Shown piece after piece: positions 31,157 through 42,440 of a stretch of 64,000 nucleotides of DNA. The notes under the pieces were generated by a model that did no database searches, was not told the origin of the DNA, and saw nothing but the letters and a program-made list of their open reading frames with translations. The DNA lies in the NCBI RefSeq assembly GCF_000819805.1, contig NZ_CDCE01000031.1, forward strand, positions 160,893-224,892. Direction: 5' to 3'. The stretch comes from Aeromonas diversa CDC 2478-85. Lineage in GTDB: Bacteria; Pseudomonadota; Gammaproteobacteria; Enterobacterales; Aeromonadaceae. How positions within the stretch are numbered: the stretch's first letter is position 1; each line of letters begins with the position of its first letter. The position numbers and the translations under genes were made by a program.

Positions 31157-31387
31157 TTATCGCTCATCCTTGATGGGGTGATCCGGGCCCTCTAACCCAT
31201 ACCAGTCGCCCTGCCATTCACCGGCATGCCAGATGACCCTGGCCCAGGGAAAGAGGGGTTGCCAGCGCGGCAGACGTACTTCAACCCGGTTATCCTCGTA
31301 TTTATAGAGGGAGGTGTGAATACGAAAGTCACAGATGATGAGCAACATGGCCCAGAGTATGAAAATCCATTTCAGTATTCGCCACAT
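31157..31387 (-). CDS. Small membrane-anchored protein, unknown
   Basis: 76 residues with one hydrophobic segment (about residues 3-21) and a Trp- and Arg-rich tail (RLPRWQPLFPWARVIWHAGEW). The ATG at 31387 has AAGGAGG ahead, and the gap to the CheX-like gene is only 12 bp, so it is probably its operon partner. I do not recognise the family. Confidence 0.72.
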   Translation of the reverse strand: MWRILKWIFILWAMLLIICDFRIHTSLYKYEDNRVEVRLPRWQPLFPWARVIWHAGEWQGDWYGLEGPDHPIKDER

Positions 31388-31399
31388 CCTGTGGCCTCC

Positions 31400-31861
31400 T
31401 TATTCGAAGCAGATCTCTATGGTTGCGCGCCCAAACTCTGACTCGAAGGGCATCATCAACTTCATACCATCGGCCTTGTGAGTGATGGTGTGGCTCGGCC
31501 CAGAGACCACCACAGGGGTCGCCATGTCGAACTCGTAGCCCTTCTCACCCAGCATCCGCTTGGCACCCCCGGTGACCATGTTGGTGATCTCGCCAACCAT
31601 GTCGGTCACCTCTTCATTGATGCTGCTCGGCGCTTCTCCCAGCATACGGCGCATAATCTCCAGCGCCAGCCCCTTCTCAAAGCTGATGGAGAGGGACCCG
31701 CGCGTCTGGGGGCCCACCATGCCGATAAGACCCGAAACGTCACCCCGGGCCAGCTCGTCGGATTTGCGCTTGGGTTTCCCCGGCTTGAGTTCGAGCTGAG
31801 CCATGGTGGACATGACGTTGAGCAGTGACAAGAGAAATGGATTGATGAAATCTGCCTTCAT
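31400..31861 (-). CDS. CheX-like chemotaxis phosphatase domain protein
   Basis: 153 residues from the ATG at 31861, with GGGGAAG ahead. The core EEVTDMVGEITNMVTGGAKRML carries the ExxN pair (Glu 91, Asn 94) that CheX/CheC/FliY phosphatases use to dephosphorylate CheY-P. The overall plan (MKADFINPFL start, SGLIGMVGP strand, late GRATIEICFE strand) fits the stand-alone CheX family. It lies 16 bp after zur, away from any chemotaxis genes in this window, so its response-regulator partner is unknown. Confidence 0.85.
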   Translation of the reverse strand: MKADFINPFLLSLLNVMSTMAQLELKPGKPKRKSDELARGDVSGLIGMVGPQTRGSLSISFEKGLALEIMRRMLGEAPSSINEEVTDMVGEITNMVTGGAKRMLGEKGYEFDMATPVVVSGPSHTITHKADGMKLMMPFESEFGRATIEICFE

Positions 31862-31877
31862 GTTGCTTCCCCGCAGG

Positions 31878-32309
31878 TCAGGCGCACCGGGCGCACTGAC
31901 CATGAGCCTCAATGGTCTTGTTAGTAATAGTAAAGCCGTGCTGCCTGGCCTGCTCGAGAAACGCGCTGTCAATTGTGCTGTCATGCAACTCCACCACATT
32001 GCCGCAGCTATCGCAGATGAGCAGTTGCATGGGGTGGGCGTGGTCGAAGTGACAGCAATAGATATAGGCGTTGAGTGACTCCACCTTGTGGGCAAAACCC
32101 TGCTCGAGCAAGAAATCGAGGGCTCGATAGATGGTGGGTGGCTTGGCATTGGGTTCGGTGAGGCGCAGTTGGTCAAGCAGATCGTAGGCACTGATGGCAT
32201 TACCGTGTCTGGCGAGCAGGCAGAGTACCTGCTGACGCGTGGCGGTAAAACGCAAACCCCGCTGTTCACACAGACGCCGGGCGCGGCTTAACAGTTGTTC
32301 CAGATCCAT
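31878..32309 (-). CDS. zur: Zinc uptake regulator Zur (Fur family)
   Basis: 143 residues, shorter than E. coli Zur (171), mainly at the C-terminus. DNA-binding winged helix in the first 80 residues with AISAYDLLDQL and KPPTIYRALDFLLEQGFAHKVES, which is Zur-specific rather than Fur-like. Structural zinc CxxC pairs: CDSCG near 99-102 and CARC at 139-142. Represses zinc importers when zinc is ample. Confidence 0.92.
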   Translation of the reverse strand: MDLEQLLSRARRLCEQRGLRFTATRQQVLCLLARHGNAISAYDLLDQLRLTEPNAKPPTIYRALDFLLEQGFAHKVESLNAYIYCCHFDHAHPMQLLICDSCGNVVELHDSTIDSAFLEQARQHGFTITNKTIEAHGQCARCA

Positions 32310-32402
32310 GACTCGACCAATGACCCCTCAAGTGAGGTCTCATAGTATCACAGGGGGAAAAATTGAGATGCCCTTTCCCCTTGGGGGCGGGGCTCCCGTC
32401 AA

Positions 32403-32430
32403 CCCGGCGCCTCGATTTTGTGACGCCGGG
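32403..32430 (-). terminator. Hairpin after nuoN
   Basis: CCCGGCG (32403-32409) pairs with CGCCGGG (32424-32430), 29 bp past the nuoN stop. There is no real T run on the minus side, so termination may be weak or Rho-dependent. Confidence 0.4.
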
Positions 32431-32458
32431 CCTCATCGAACGGGGTGGCCCCGACCGG

Positions 32459-33919
32459 TCAGAAGTGCAGATTCAGCATGTCGCGCACCAGGCCGATGAG
32501 GGGCTGAGGTGCAATACCGAACAGGACCACCAGGAGTGCCGAGAGGAGGACCACAACACCACCGGAGGAGAGATGCCATCCCGCTTCGGCATCGCGGCGC
32601 TGCATGCCGGGTTCGCGCAGGTAGAGGATCACCATGACGCGCAGGTAGTAGAAGAGGCCGAGAGCGCTGCCGAGCACGATAGCGCCGGCCAGCCACCATA
32701 GCTTGGCCTCCACAGTGACCCCCACCAGGTAGAACTTGCCGATAAAGCCCAGCGTCATGGGAATGCCGGCCAGAGAGAGCAGCATGACGGTGAGTACGGC
32801 CGTCAGATAGGGGCGGTGCCAGAACAGGCCGCGATAGTGGTGCAGGCCATCGGCGTCTTTACCGTGGAAGGGGCTCGACATCATGCTCACGACCCCGAAG
32901 GAGCCGAGGCTGGTGAAGAGGTACATGAGCAGATAGACGCCGGCCGCCTCCATGGGGAGCTGGCCAAGCCGGCTCGCCACAATGGCGGTGAGCAGGTAGC
33001 CAAAATGCGCGATGGAGGAGTAACCCAACATCCGCTTGATATTGCTCTGCATCAGGGCCAGCAGGTTGCCGAGCAGGATGGAGAGGATGGCGATGGCCGC
33101 CAGCAGCCAGTGCACCGCCGGATCTGCGGCGACGGGGACGGCCAGGTAGAAACGCAGTAGCACGCAGAAGACGGCCAATTTGCTGACCGTCGCGAGGAAG
33201 GTGGCGACGGGGGCCGGTGCCCCCTCATAGACATCCGGGGTCCAGAGGTGGAAGGGGGCCAGCGACAGCTTGAAGCCAAAGCCCACCAGCATCAGGCCTA
33301 TGCCGGCCAGCAGCAGAGGGTGATGGGAGGGATGAGTGCTCACGGCTTGACCCAGGTCGGCGAAGCTGAGGCTGCCGGCCTGGGCATAGAGCAGGGCCAT
33401 ACCAAAGAGCAGAAAACCGGTGGCGGCCGCCGAAAGCACCATGTATTTGATGCCGGCTTCCAGGCTGTGGCGTTCGCCACGGGCATAGGCCACCAGGCCA
33501 AACATGGGCAGAGTCAGCATCTCGATGCCGATGAAGAGCGAGGCCAGATGACGCGACCCGGCCAACACCAGCCCCCCCGCGGTGGCGATGAGCAGCAGCA
33601 GGTAAAACTCTTCACGGTTGTCGGGCAGCGTCTTGAGCCAGCTATGGGCGAAGGTACAGGTGGCCAGAGCGCCGATCAGTACCAGCGCCGAGTAGAAGAG
33701 GGCGTAGCCATCCATGTACAGCAAGGGCGTGACCGACTGGGGCACCAGGGAGAAGAGGAAGGGGATCGAGACGAGAGCCCCGTTCAGCCCGGTAATGGTC
33801 ACCAGGTAAGCAAACTCCTGGTTGCGCCGCCAGGCGATGGCCAGCATCAGGGCCACCAGAGTGGCGCTGGTGAGCAGCAGGGGCAGCAGCGCCAGCAGTT
33901 GGGAAGCGGTAAAGGTCAT
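32459..33919 (-). CDS. nuoN: NADH dehydrogenase I subunit N
   Basis: 486 residues. Antiporter-like proton-channel subunit in the membrane arm of complex I, about 14 membrane helices. The Lys-bearing [28 protein letters not shown] is typical of NuoN, with [12 protein letters not shown] later. Last gene of the nuo operon; its start overlaps the nuoM stop by four bases. Confidence 0.96.
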   Translation of the reverse strand: MTFTASQLLALLPLLLTSATLVALMLAIAWRRNQEFAYLVTITGLNGALVSIPFLFSLVPQSVTPLLYMDGYALFYSALVLIGALATCTFAHSWLKTLPDNREEFYLLLLIATAGGLVLAGSRHLASLFIGIEMLTLPMFGLVAYARGERHSLEAGIKYMVLSAAATGFLLFGMALLYAQAGSLSFADLGQAVSTHPSHHPLLLAGIGLMLVGFGFKLSLAPFHLWTPDVYEGAPAPVATFLATVSKLAVFCVLLRFYLAVPVAADPAVHWLLAAIAILSILLGNLLALMQSNIKRMLGYSSIAHFGYLLTAIVASRLGQLPMEAAGVYLLMYLFTSLGSFGVVSMMSSPFHGKDADGLHHYRGLFWHRPYLTAVLTVMLLSLAGIPMTLGFIGKFYLVGVTVEAKLWWLAGAIVLGSALGLFYYLRVMVILYLREPGMQRRDAEAGWHLSSGGVVVLLSALLVVLFGIAPQPLIGLVRDMLNLHF

Positions 33920-35427
33920 TGCAAGGCTCCGGGAGTCACAAACCAGTGCATCACCTGGGTGACACTGGCGCTGGCGGTATCCAGCACGGGTTGCGGGTAG
34001 AGGCCGAGTAGCACCAGCAGGGCCGCCAGACCCAGCATCATGGCGACCTCACGACCATCCAGTGCCGGCAGGGGATCGCTACTCTTGGCGGGGCCAAAAC
34101 TGGCACGATGCAACATAACGAGGGAGTAGACGGAGGCAAAGACCAGACCGAAGGTGGCGACCGTCGTCATCACGGGGGCGATGGGGAAGCTGCCAAGCAG
34201 GATCAGGAACTCGCCCACGAAGTTGCCGGTCCCCGGCAGGCCGAGGGACGCCACCGCGAAGAACATCATGATCCCCGGCAGGTAGCGCAGACGGCTCCAG
34301 AGTCCGCCCATCTCGCGCAGATCGCGGGTATGGAGTCGCTCGTAGAGCTGTCCGCACAGGATAAACAGGCCGGCGGCGGAGAGGCCATGGGCGATCATCT
34401 GCACCACGGCACCTTGCAGGGCCAGCTCGGTACCCGAGTAGATGGCGATCATCACGAAGCCCATGTGGGAGATGCTGGTGTAGGCCACCAGACGCTTGAT
34501 ATCGGTCTGGGCGAAAGCGGCCAGCGCCCCGTAGAAGATGCCGACCAGACCCAGCCCCATGGCGATGGGGGCAAACTGGGCCGAGGCCTCGGGGAACAGC
34601 GGCAGGGCGAAGCGCAGCAGGCCATAGGCGGCGGTTTTTAGCAAGATCCCGGCGAGATCCACCGAGCCTGCGGTCGGAGCCTGGCTGTGGGCATCCGGCA
34701 GCCAGCCGTGCAGCGGCACCAGGGGCATTTTCACGGCGAAGGCGATGAAGAAGCCGAGCATCAGCACCCACTGGGTGGTCTCGCTCATCTCGGTATGGAG
34801 CAGCTCTTGATAGCTGAAGGTGAAGACGCCGGTGCCGTGGTAGTGAGTCAGTACCAGCCCCAGAATGGCGACCAGCATGATGAGACCGCTCGCCTGGGTG
34901 TAGATGAAGAACTTGGTGGCCGCGTTGATGCGCGACTTGCCGTCACTGACCGAGTGACCCCACAGGGCGATCAGGAAGTACATGGGGACCAGCATCATCT
35001 CCCAGAAGAAGAAGAAGAGGAACAGATCGACCGCCATGAAGACGCCGAGCACGCCCCCCAGGATCCAGAGCAGGTTGAGGTGGAAGAAGCCCACCCGCTG
35101 CACGATTTCCTTCCAGGAACAGAGGATGGCGAGCACCCCGATGAGGGCGGTCAGCAGTACCATCAGGATGGAGAGGCCATCCACGGCCAGGTGCAGATCG
35201 ATGCCAAAGCGCGGGATCCAGGGCAGACGCAGCTCGGCGGTCCACTGGATGAGTCCGTCTTGGGGCAGGGCGTAGCGACCGCCGAGCCAGAGCGAGCCGG
35301 AGAGCAGCAGGACCGCCGTCATCGACAGCAATGCCACCCAGCGCACCCAACGGAAGCCAAAGCGTTCCCCTTGCCAGCAGAGCAGACCGCCGAGGAAGGG
35401 GATGAGCAGGATCAGGAGTAGAGTCAC
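33916..35427 (-). CDS. nuoM: NADH dehydrogenase I subunit M
   Basis: 503 residues. Second antiporter-like subunit of the proton-pumping arm. [20 protein letters not shown] contains the conserved Glu on helix 5, and [20 protein letters not shown] the conserved Lys. About 14 membrane helices. 34 bp after nuoL. Confidence 0.96.
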   Translation of the reverse strand: MTLLLILLIPFLGGLLCWQGERFGFRWVRWVALLSMTAVLLLSGSLWLGGRYALPQDGLIQWTAELRLPWIPRFGIDLHLAVDGLSILMVLLTALIGVLAILCSWKEIVQRVGFFHLNLLWILGGVLGVFMAVDLFLFFFFWEMMLVPMYFLIALWGHSVSDGKSRINAATKFFIYTQASGLIMLVAILGLVLTHYHGTGVFTFSYQELLHTEMSETTQWVLMLGFFIAFAVKMPLVPLHGWLPDAHSQAPTAGSVDLAGILLKTAAYGLLRFALPLFPEASAQFAPIAMGLGLVGIFYGALAAFAQTDIKRLVAYTSISHMGFVMIAIYSGTELALQGAVVQMIAHGLSAAGLFILCGQLYERLHTRDLREMGGLWSRLRYLPGIMMFFAVASLGLPGTGNFVGEFLILLGSFPIAPVMTTVATFGLVFASVYSLVMLHRASFGPAKSSDPLPALDGREVAMMLGLAALLVLLGLYPQPVLDTASASVTQVMHWFVTPGALQ

Positions 35428-35461
35428 GATATCCTCGCTAAATGCGGTGATGGCTCAGCCA

Positions 35462-37309
35462 TCACACCAACAAGAGCACGGCCAGCACCAGCACGGCGCC
35501 CAGCCCCATCGAGGCCGCATACCAGCGCAGCTTGCCGGTCACGGTCAGGGCCAACATGCGGTGCGCCCACAGGGCCAGGGCTGCGTTCCAACCCATCACC
35601 CGATCCGCCGGGTCCGGGCCGCAGAGTTGGGTCAGGGCCAGGAAGGGCCGTACAAACAGGCGATCATAGAGCCAGTCAAAGCCCCAGGCGTGCAGCCAGA
35701 GGGTGGCCAGCGGGCGTCCCAGCGTGCTCTCGCCCAGCGCCCTGGTGAGGCGGCGCTCGCCGAGGAACAGGAAGGCCGACAGGGCGATGCCCCCCATGGC
35801 CACGATCCCCGAGAGGATCTCGAGGCCGTGGCGTCCCTCTTCGACATGATCCCCCGGCCCGGCCGGCAGCACGCCGGCCAGAGGCGGCACTATCAGGGCG
35901 CCGACACCGGTGGAGAGCACCAGCAGCACCAGCAGCGGCAGATGGTGGGCGAGACCCTGACCGGGATGGGCCTGGGTCTGCTCCTTGCCGTGGAAGGCGA
36001 TGAAGATGAGGCGGAAGGTGTAGAGGGAGGTGAGGAAGGCCCCCACCAGACCCGCCAGCAGCAGGCTCTCCTGGCCTGCTGCCTGCACCTGCCAGAGGAT
36101 GGCGTCTTTGCTGTAGAAACCCGAGGTGACCAGCGGCAGGGCCGTCAGCGCCGAGCCCCCGACCAGGAAGCAGGCATAGACCAGCGGCAGGCGCCTTCTC
36201 AGCCCGCCCATCTTGAAGATGTTCTGCTCGTGGTGACAGGCGAGGATCACCGAGCCCGACGAGAGGAATAGCAGCGCCTTGAAGAAGGCGTGGGTCATCA
36301 GGTGGAAGATGGCACCCTGCCAGGCGCCGACACCGAGCGCCAGGAACATGTAGCCTATCTGGCTCATGGTCGAGTAGGCCAGGATGCGTTTGATGTCGGT
36401 CTGCACCAGGGCGGCGAAGCCGGCCAGCAGCAGGGTGATGGCGCCCACTATCCCGACCAGATGCAGCACGTCCGGCACCATCACAAACAGGCCGTGGGTG
36501 CGGGCGATGAGGTAGACCCCCGCCGTCACCATGGTCGCGGCGTGGATCAGCGCCGAGACAGGGGTAGGGCCCGCCATGGCGTCGGCCAGCCAGGTTTGCA
36601 GCGGCAGCTGGGCGGATTTACCCACGGCGCCACCGAGCAACATCAGGCAGGCCAGCTCGAGAGCCGGCGAGCCTTGGGTGAGCATGGCCGGCGCACGCAC
36701 CAGCAACTCATGAATGTTGAGGGTGCCGAGCTCGCGATAGAGGATGAAGAGGCCGATGGCGAGGAAGACGTCACCCACCCGGGTCACCACGAAGGCCTTG
36801 AGGGCCGCGGCGCCGTTGTTCCTGTCTTTGTAGTAGAAGCCGATCAGCAGGTAGCTGCACAGCCCCACCCCTTCCCAGCCCAGATAGACAAACAGCAGGT
36901 TATCGGCCAGCACCAGGAAGATCATGCTGGCGATGAAGAGGTTGGTGTAGGCGAAGAAGCGGGAATAGCCCTCCTCACCGCGCATGTACCAGGAGGCGAA
37001 CAGGTGGATGAAGAAACCCACCCCGGTCACCACCCCCATCATGGTCAGCGACAGACCGTCGAGGGAGAGGGTGAAGGCAGGGGTAAAGTTACCCACCGAC
37101 AGCCACTGCCACAGGGTCTGGGTGAAGACGCCTGCCTCGGGCGGGTTGCCGAGAAAGTCGATGCCGACCCAGAGGGTGGTCAGGGCCGACAGGCCTATGC
37201 TGCCGACGCCGATGAGGGCCGAGCGCGATTCGCTCAGGCGCCCCTGGGCGAAGGCCAGCAGCAGCCAGCCCAGCAGCGGAAATACGAAAGTAAGAGTTAG
37301 CAGGCTCAT
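35462..37309 (-). CDS. nuoL: NADH dehydrogenase I subunit L
   Basis: 615 residues, E. coli length 613. Distal antiporter-like subunit with the long lateral helix along the membrane arm. [17 protein letters not shown] and [20 protein letters not shown] are conserved. The start overlaps the nuoK stop by four bases (ATGA). Confidence 0.96.
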   Translation of the reverse strand: MSLLTLTFVFPLLGWLLLAFAQGRLSESRSALIGVGSIGLSALTTLWVGIDFLGNPPEAGVFTQTLWQWLSVGNFTPAFTLSLDGLSLTMMGVVTGVGFFIHLFASWYMRGEEGYSRFFAYTNLFIASMIFLVLADNLLFVYLGWEGVGLCSYLLIGFYYKDRNNGAAALKAFVVTRVGDVFLAIGLFILYRELGTLNIHELLVRAPAMLTQGSPALELACLMLLGGAVGKSAQLPLQTWLADAMAGPTPVSALIHAATMVTAGVYLIARTHGLFVMVPDVLHLVGIVGAITLLLAGFAALVQTDIKRILAYSTMSQIGYMFLALGVGAWQGAIFHLMTHAFFKALLFLSSGSVILACHHEQNIFKMGGLRRRLPLVYACFLVGGSALTALPLVTSGFYSKDAILWQVQAAGQESLLLAGLVGAFLTSLYTFRLIFIAFHGKEQTQAHPGQGLAHHLPLLVLLVLSTGVGALIVPPLAGVLPAGPGDHVEEGRHGLEILSGIVAMGGIALSAFLFLGERRLTRALGESTLGRPLATLWLHAWGFDWLYDRLFVRPFLALTQLCGPDPADRVMGWNAALALWAHRMLALTVTGKLRWYAASMGLGAVLVLAVLLLV

Positions 37310-37614
37310 CCGCGCATCTCGCTCACAGTGTCCACGTTCAGGGTGTGGTAACGACGATAGAGCAGCAGCACCAGGGCCAGCCCGATACTGGCTTCGGCGG
37401 CTGCCAGGGAAATCACCAGGATGTACATGATCTGGCCATCCGGCTGCACCCAGTGGCTACCGGCCACCACGAAGGCGAGCGCCGAGGCGTTCATCATGAT
37501 CTCGATGCTCATCAGGATGAAGAGCAGGTTGCGCCGGATCAGCAGGCCGCACAGGCCAATGCAGAACAGGATGGCGGCCAGCAGCAGGCCATGTTCCATG
37601 GGGATATTGATCAT
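37306..37614 (-). CDS. nuoK: NADH dehydrogenase I subunit K
   Basis: 102 residues with three membrane helices and the buried Glu residues ([19 protein letters not shown]) needed for proton transfer. Overlaps nuoJ and nuoL by four bases each. Confidence 0.96.
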   Translation of the reverse strand: MINIPMEHGLLLAAILFCIGLCGLLIRRNLLFILMSIEIMMNASALAFVVAGSHWVQPDGQIMYILVISLAAAEASIGLALVLLLYRRYHTLNVDTVSEMRG

Positions 37615-38153
37615 GCCTCACCTCCCTGATGTTCTTTCTGCTTGGGCACCGACAACACCTCACCCGGCTTCTCTTCGCGTCCCAGGTGCCAGGCGGTGAC
37701 CAGACCGGCCAGCAGCAGGATGGAGGCCAGCTCGACCGCGATGACGTAGGGGCCAAACAGGCTGATCCCCACCTGCTTGGCGGTCACCTCCATGGTGCCG
37801 AGCTGACCACCGGTCAGCCCCAGGATGCCGTCGATGAGAAAGCCCAGCAGTAGCAGAGACAGCACGGCGGGCCCCACCCAGGTGGTGGGAGAGAGCCACT
37901 TCTTCTCCTGCTCAGAGGCAGACCCCAGGTTGAGCATCATCACCACGAAGACGAACAGCACCATGATGGCCCCGGCGTAGACGATCACCTGCATGGCGCC
38001 GGCAAACGCCGCCCCCAGCACGAAGAAGATGATGGCCACCGCGATGAGGGAGACGATCAGATTCAGCAACGCATGCATGGGGTTGCTGGTGCTGATGACC
38101 CTCAGGGTGGCGTAGACGGCGACCAGGGCCGCCACGTAAAACAACAGTTCCAT
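37611..38153 (-). CDS. nuoJ: NADH dehydrogenase I subunit J
   Basis: 180 residues, five predicted membrane helices. [20 protein letters not shown] is the family signature in the third helix. Nine bp after nuoI. Confidence 0.95.
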   Translation of the reverse strand: MELLFYVAALVAVYATLRVISTSNPMHALLNLIVSLIAVAIIFFVLGAAFAGAMQVIVYAGAIMVLFVFVVMMLNLGSASEQEKKWLSPTTWVGPAVLSLLLLGFLIDGILGLTGGQLGTMEVTAKQVGISLFGPYVIAVELASILLLAGLVTAWHLGREEKPGEVLSVPKQKEHQGGEA

Positions 38154-38162
38154 GCACTCTCC

Positions 38163-38705
38163 TCAGGGCATCAGGCTCTTCACGTCGATGGGCTTGGCCT
38201 CGTTCTCGGCAGCCCCTTTCGGCTTGCCGTCGATGGCCATGCCGCTCATGCGATAGAAGTTGTAGTCGGGATACTTGCCCGGTCCGCTGATGAGGAGATC
38301 CTCCTTCTCGTAGACCAGGTCCTGACGGCGGTACTCCCCCATCTCGAAGTCGGGGGTGAGTTGAATGGCCGTGGTGGGGCACGCCTCCTCGCACAGGCCG
38401 CAGAAGATGCAGCGGGAGAAGTTGATGCGGAAAAATTCCGGATACCAGCGGCCGTCGTCGCGCTCGGATTTTTGCAACGAGATGCAGCCCACCGGGCAGG
38501 CCACGGCGCAGAGGTTACAGGCCACGCAACGTTCATCCCCGTCCGGGTCACGGGTCAGCACGATGCGACCGCGATAGCGGGGGGGAAGCGGTACCGGCTG
38601 CTCCGGGTAACTCAGGGTCTCACGGGGGCGCCAGGCGTGGGAGAAGACCATGGCCAGGCTGCGGATCTGTGAGCCGACACCTTTGATAATACTGACTATT
38701 TTCAT
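38163..38705 (-). CDS. nuoI: NADH dehydrogenase I subunit I (two 4Fe-4S)
   Basis: 180 residues from the ATG at 38705, matching E. coli NuoI length and start (MKIVSIIKG). Two ferredoxin-like motifs, [12 protein letters not shown] and [12 protein letters not shown], bind clusters N6a and N6b on the way to quinone. 11 bp after nuoH; a much longer in-frame extension overlaps nuoH and is rejected. Confidence 0.96.
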   Translation of the reverse strand: MKIVSIIKGVGSQIRSLAMVFSHAWRPRETLSYPEQPVPLPPRYRGRIVLTRDPDGDERCVACNLCAVACPVGCISLQKSERDDGRWYPEFFRINFSRCIFCGLCEEACPTTAIQLTPDFEMGEYRRQDLVYEKEDLLISGPGKYPDYNFYRMSGMAIDGKPKGAAENEAKPIDVKSLMP

Positions 38706-38716
38706 CTCAAATTGCC

Positions 38717-39682
38717 TTAGCCATTGACCAGTACCAGGGCCCCGGTCACCAGCATGTTGATGAGGGTCAGGGGCAGACACACCTTCCAGCCAAACGACAT
38801 CACCTGATCGAAACGCGGTCTCGGCAGCGAGGCGCGCAGCAGGATGAAGAAGACGATGAAGCAGGCGGTTTTGCCGGCAAACCAGACCACGGGCGGGAGC
38901 CAGGGGCCCTGCCAGCCGCCGAAGAAGAGGGTCACGATAAGCGAGGAGACCAGCACTATGCCGATGTACTCCCCCACGAAGAACAGCCCCCATTTCATGC
39001 CGGCGTACTCGATGTGGTAGCCGTCGGCCAGCTCCTGCTCCGCCTCCGGTTGGTCAAACGGGTGACGGTGGGTCACCGCCACGCCGGCAAACAGGAAGGT
39101 GATGAAGCCGAGGAACTGGGGAACGATATTCCACAGCCCCGTCTGGGCTTCGACGATGTCGCGCAGGTTGAAGCTGCCGGTCTGGATCACTATTCCCATC
39201 AGGGAGAGACCGAGGAACACCTCGTAGGAGAGGGTCTGGGCCGAGGCACGCAGGCTGCCGAGCAATGAGTACTTGTTGTTGCTCGACCAGCCGGCGAACA
39301 GCACCGCATAGACCGCCATGCCGGCGATGGCCAGGACGTAGAGCAGCCCCACGTTGAGGTTGGAGACGCCCCAGGTAGGGGTCACCGGCACCACGGCGAA
39401 GGCCAGGATAAAGGCGGTGAAGGCGATGACCGGCGCCAGCACGAACAGGCGGCGATCGGCGAAGGGGGGGATCCAGTCCTCCTTGAAGAACATCTTGATC
39501 ATGTCGGCCAGCAGTTGCAGCAGACCGAACGGGCCCACCCGGTTGGGGCCGTGGCGGTCTTGCCAGAGCCCCAGCAGTCGACGCTCGATGAAGCTCATGA
39601 AGGCGCCGGCGCCGATCACGGCGATGAGGATCACCAGCGCCTTGCCCACCTCGATCAGCAGGTTCAGCATCTCGTCGCTCAT
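38717..39682 (-). CDS. nuoH: NADH dehydrogenase I subunit H
   Basis: 321 residues, eight to nine membrane helices. Forms most of the quinone pocket at the base of the peripheral arm. [19 protein letters not shown] and the acidic [20 protein letters not shown] loop are conserved. Overlaps nuoG by four bases. Confidence 0.96.
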   Translation of the reverse strand: MSDEMLNLLIEVGKALVILIAVIGAGAFMSFIERRLLGLWQDRHGPNRVGPFGLLQLLADMIKMFFKEDWIPPFADRRLFVLAPVIAFTAFILAFAVVPVTPTWGVSNLNVGLLYVLAIAGMAVYAVLFAGWSSNNKYSLLGSLRASAQTLSYEVFLGLSLMGIVIQTGSFNLRDIVEAQTGLWNIVPQFLGFITFLFAGVAVTHRHPFDQPEAEQELADGYHIEYAGMKWGLFFVGEYIGIVLVSSLIVTLFFGGWQGPWLPPVVWFAGKTACFIVFFILLRASLPRPRFDQVMSFGWKVCLPLTLINMLVTGALVLVNG

Positions 39683-42402
39683 GCGATCGCCTCCTTGAAA
39701 TCCGCCAGCACCGCGTGCTGCAGGGCGGTCGGTAAGCCATCCATGCCCAGCGGCAGGCCGATGAGGCCGGCAGGGAAGTGTTCACTCACCCGCATCTGGC
39801 ATTGCCAGTGCTGGCCGCCCCAGGAGAAGGCCGCCTTGCGACCGTCGGTGAGGCCGAGGCGCGCCGCGTCGGCGGCGCTGAGCCAGCCCTGCGGCACGCC
39901 CATGCGTTGCTGGAACACCGGGCTGCGGGCAGAGAGCTCTTCACTGCCGAACAGCTGGGCCAGGCTCACCACCTGCAGACCGGACGAGGGGCGTGCGTAG
40001 GGAGACGGTGCCTGGAACCAGGGCAGGTTACCCTCAGTGGCCTCGAAGAGGCGGCGACCCGGATCGCCGGCGCGCAGGTGGCCACCCACCTCGTCCTGGA
40101 ACTTGTTCCAGGCCGACGGTGAGTTCCACCCTGGCGCCCAGGCGAATGGCACCTGGGCCAGGGGTTGCCGGGCACCGGCGTAGCCTTCCATGGAGAAGGC
40201 GAAGGGGGAGTCGGGGTCTTGGGCAACCCGCGGTTCGTGCACGTTACGGTCGGCCAGCATGGAGGTGCGACCGCTGTAGCGGTGCGGCTCGCGGGCCAGC
40301 TTCATGCCGCGAATGCGCAGACCGGCATTAGGGGCCGGCTCCTTCATGGGGGCGAGGACGGGGTGGGCGTGGATGCACGCCTCGCACACCTGGATCCACT
40401 TGTCCCAGCGTGGCCCCAGCCCCTGCAGGGCGCCTTCGAGGGCGCCGAGCCAGCGCCAGCTCTCTTGCACCAGCACGTCCGGCTGGTACCAGTAGGGATC
40501 GAACACCTGGAAGCTGCGCTGGGCGCGTCCTTCCATGTTGATCTGGGTACCATCTCCCTCGGCAAAGGTGGTGGCCGGCAGCACCAGGTGGGCGCGGCTG
40601 GCGGTCTCTGTATCCTGATGATCGATGACGATCAGCTCCTGCAGCCGAGTCAGAATGGCATCGATCCGCTGGCGCGGGGCACGGCGATAGAGATCGTTCT
40701 CCATCACCAGCAGGGTCTGTCCCGCTTGGCCTTCCAGAGCGTCGAAGGCCGCCTCGAGCGGCATGCCGCCGAGCATGGCCAGACCCAGGGAGTTGACCTC
40801 GGCGCCGACCAGGGCGAGCTCGGCCTCCTGGCCACGCGCCTTGAGGGCGCGCGCCAGGTTGGCTGCCGCCTCGATGAGGGCCGGGGTGCGCGCCTGAGTG
40901 CCGGCGATGATGAGTGGTTTCTTGGCGCCAGCCAGCAACTCGGCCCAGTGGCGGGCCAGGGTGGCGCTCGCCTCATCCAGATCGGTCACGGCGGGGGCCT
41001 CGGCGCTGAGCTGGTGGGCGATGGCAAAGCCGAGGCGCGCCTGATCGACCGGAGCACCGTGCCAGGTGGCCTCGGCCGCATCGTCGAGACGGCTCCCATG
41101 GGTGCCGGTGATGAGCAGGGGCCAACGGTCGAACTGGCCCAGGGTCGCCACGGCGGCCACCTGCCACTCGTCGACCTTCATGGCTCGGGCCTTAGCGCGG
41201 GCCTTGCCCTTGACCGCCTGGCGCAGGGCCAGGGCGATGCGGGCGGCGGTCTGGGTCACATCCTCGCCGAGGATCAGAATGGCGTCGGCCTCTTCCATGT
41301 CGCGCAGGCTGGGGGTGCGTACCCCCCCTTCCTTCAGCACCCTGTGCATCAGGGTGAGGCACTCCCACTCGCTGCGCTCTATGCCGCAGGAGAAACGGTC
41401 AGCGCCGACCAGTTCGCGCAGGGCGAAGTTGCTCTCCAGGCTGGCGCGAGGGGAGCCGATGCCGATGACGCCGGTGCCGGCGCGCAGGGCGTCGGCGGCG
41501 CGATTGATCCCCCCCTCGCGGGTGATGCTGATGCGGCTATCGCCCTCGCGCAGCAGAGGCTGCATGGGTCTGTCTTCCCGGTTGACCCAGCCATAGCCGA
41601 AGCGGCCGCGGTCGCACAGGAAGTAGTGATTGATGGCGCCGTGATAGCGGTTTTCGATGCGGCGCAGCTCGCCGTAGCGCTCACCCGGGCTGATGTTGCA
41701 GCCGACCGAGCACTGCTGGCAGATGCTGGGGGCAAACTGCATGTCCCACTTGCGATTGAAGCGCTCGGAGTGAGTCTTGTCGGTGAACACCCCGGTCGGG
41801 CATACCTCGACCAGGTTGCCGGAGAACTCGCTCTCCAGGGTGCCGCTCTCGACCCGGCCGAAGTAGACGTTGTCGTGGGCGCCGTAGACGCCGAGGTCTT
41901 CGCCGCCGGCGTAGTCCTTGTAGTAGCGCACGCAGCGATAGCAGGCGATGCAGCGGTTCATCTCGTGGGCCACGAAGGGGCCGAGATCCTGATTCTGGTG
42001 GGTGCGCTTGGTGAAACGATAGCGGCGGCTGTTGTGGCCCGTCATCACCGTCATGTCTTGCAGGTGGCAGGCACCCCCTTCCTCGCACACAGGGCAGTCG
42101 TGGGGGTGATTGGTCATCAACCACTCCACCACGCTCTGGCGAAACTCTTTGGCCTCTTCGTCCTCGATGGCGATGAAGGTGCCGTCGCTCGCCGGCGTCA
42201 TGCAGGACATGACCAGCCGGCCGCGTTTGTCGTCGGCATTCTGATACTGCTTCACCGCACACTGGCGGCAGGCGCCGACGCTGCCAAGCGCCGGGTGCCA
42301 GCAGAAATAGGGAATATCCAGGCCAAGAGAGAGACAGGCCTGCAGCAGGTTATCGGCCCCGTCTACTTCGTACTCTTTGCCATCAACATGAATGGTTGCC
42401 AT
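39679..42402 (-). CDS. nuoG: NADH dehydrogenase I subunit G
   Basis: 907 residues (E. coli 908). Carries several Fe-S clusters: a 2Fe-2S ferredoxin domain at the N-terminus ([15 protein letters not shown]), then [15 protein letters not shown] with the His-ligated cluster, [13 protein letters not shown], and [10 protein letters not shown] for the extra N7-type cluster. The rest is a molybdopterin-oxidoreductase-like fold without cofactor. The gap to nuoF is 38 bp. Confidence 0.96.
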   Translation of the reverse strand: MATIHVDGKEYEVDGADNLLQACLSLGLDIPYFCWHPALGSVGACRQCAVKQYQNADDKRGRLVMSCMTPASDGTFIAIEDEEAKEFRQSVVEWLMTNHPHDCPVCEEGGACHLQDMTVMTGHNSRRYRFTKRTHQNQDLGPFVAHEMNRCIACYRCVRYYKDYAGGEDLGVYGAHDNVYFGRVESGTLESEFSGNLVEVCPTGVFTDKTHSERFNRKWDMQFAPSICQQCSVGCNISPGERYGELRRIENRYHGAINHYFLCDRGRFGYGWVNREDRPMQPLLREGDSRISITREGGINRAADALRAGTGVIGIGSPRASLESNFALRELVGADRFSCGIERSEWECLTLMHRVLKEGGVRTPSLRDMEEADAILILGEDVTQTAARIALALRQAVKGKARAKARAMKVDEWQVAAVATLGQFDRWPLLITGTHGSRLDDAAEATWHGAPVDQARLGFAIAHQLSAEAPAVTDLDEASATLARHWAELLAGAKKPLIIAGTQARTPALIEAAANLARALKARGQEAELALVGAEVNSLGLAMLGGMPLEAAFDALEGQAGQTLLVMENDLYRRAPRQRIDAILTRLQELIVIDHQDTETASRAHLVLPATTFAEGDGTQINMEGRAQRSFQVFDPYWYQPDVLVQESWRWLGALEGALQGLGPRWDKWIQVCEACIHAHPVLAPMKEPAPNAGLRIRGMKLAREPHRYSGRTSMLADRNVHEPRVAQDPDSPFAFSMEGYAGARQPLAQVPFAWAPGWNSPSAWNKFQDEVGGHLRAGDPGRRLFEATEGNLPWFQAPSPYARPSSGLQVVSLAQLFGSEELSARSPVFQQRMGVPQGWLSAADAARLGLTDGRKAAFSWGGQHWQCQMRVSEHFPAGLIGLPLGMDGLPTALQHAVLADFKEAIA

Positions 42403-42440
42403 ACAGCCTCGTTCCTTCGCAACAGACTCGCCGCGCCCAA

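Noticed and set aside
38163..38993. Long form of nuoI starting at 38993
   Set aside because: The extra part overlaps nuoH in another frame and is low-complexity; the ATG at 38705 matches NuoI.
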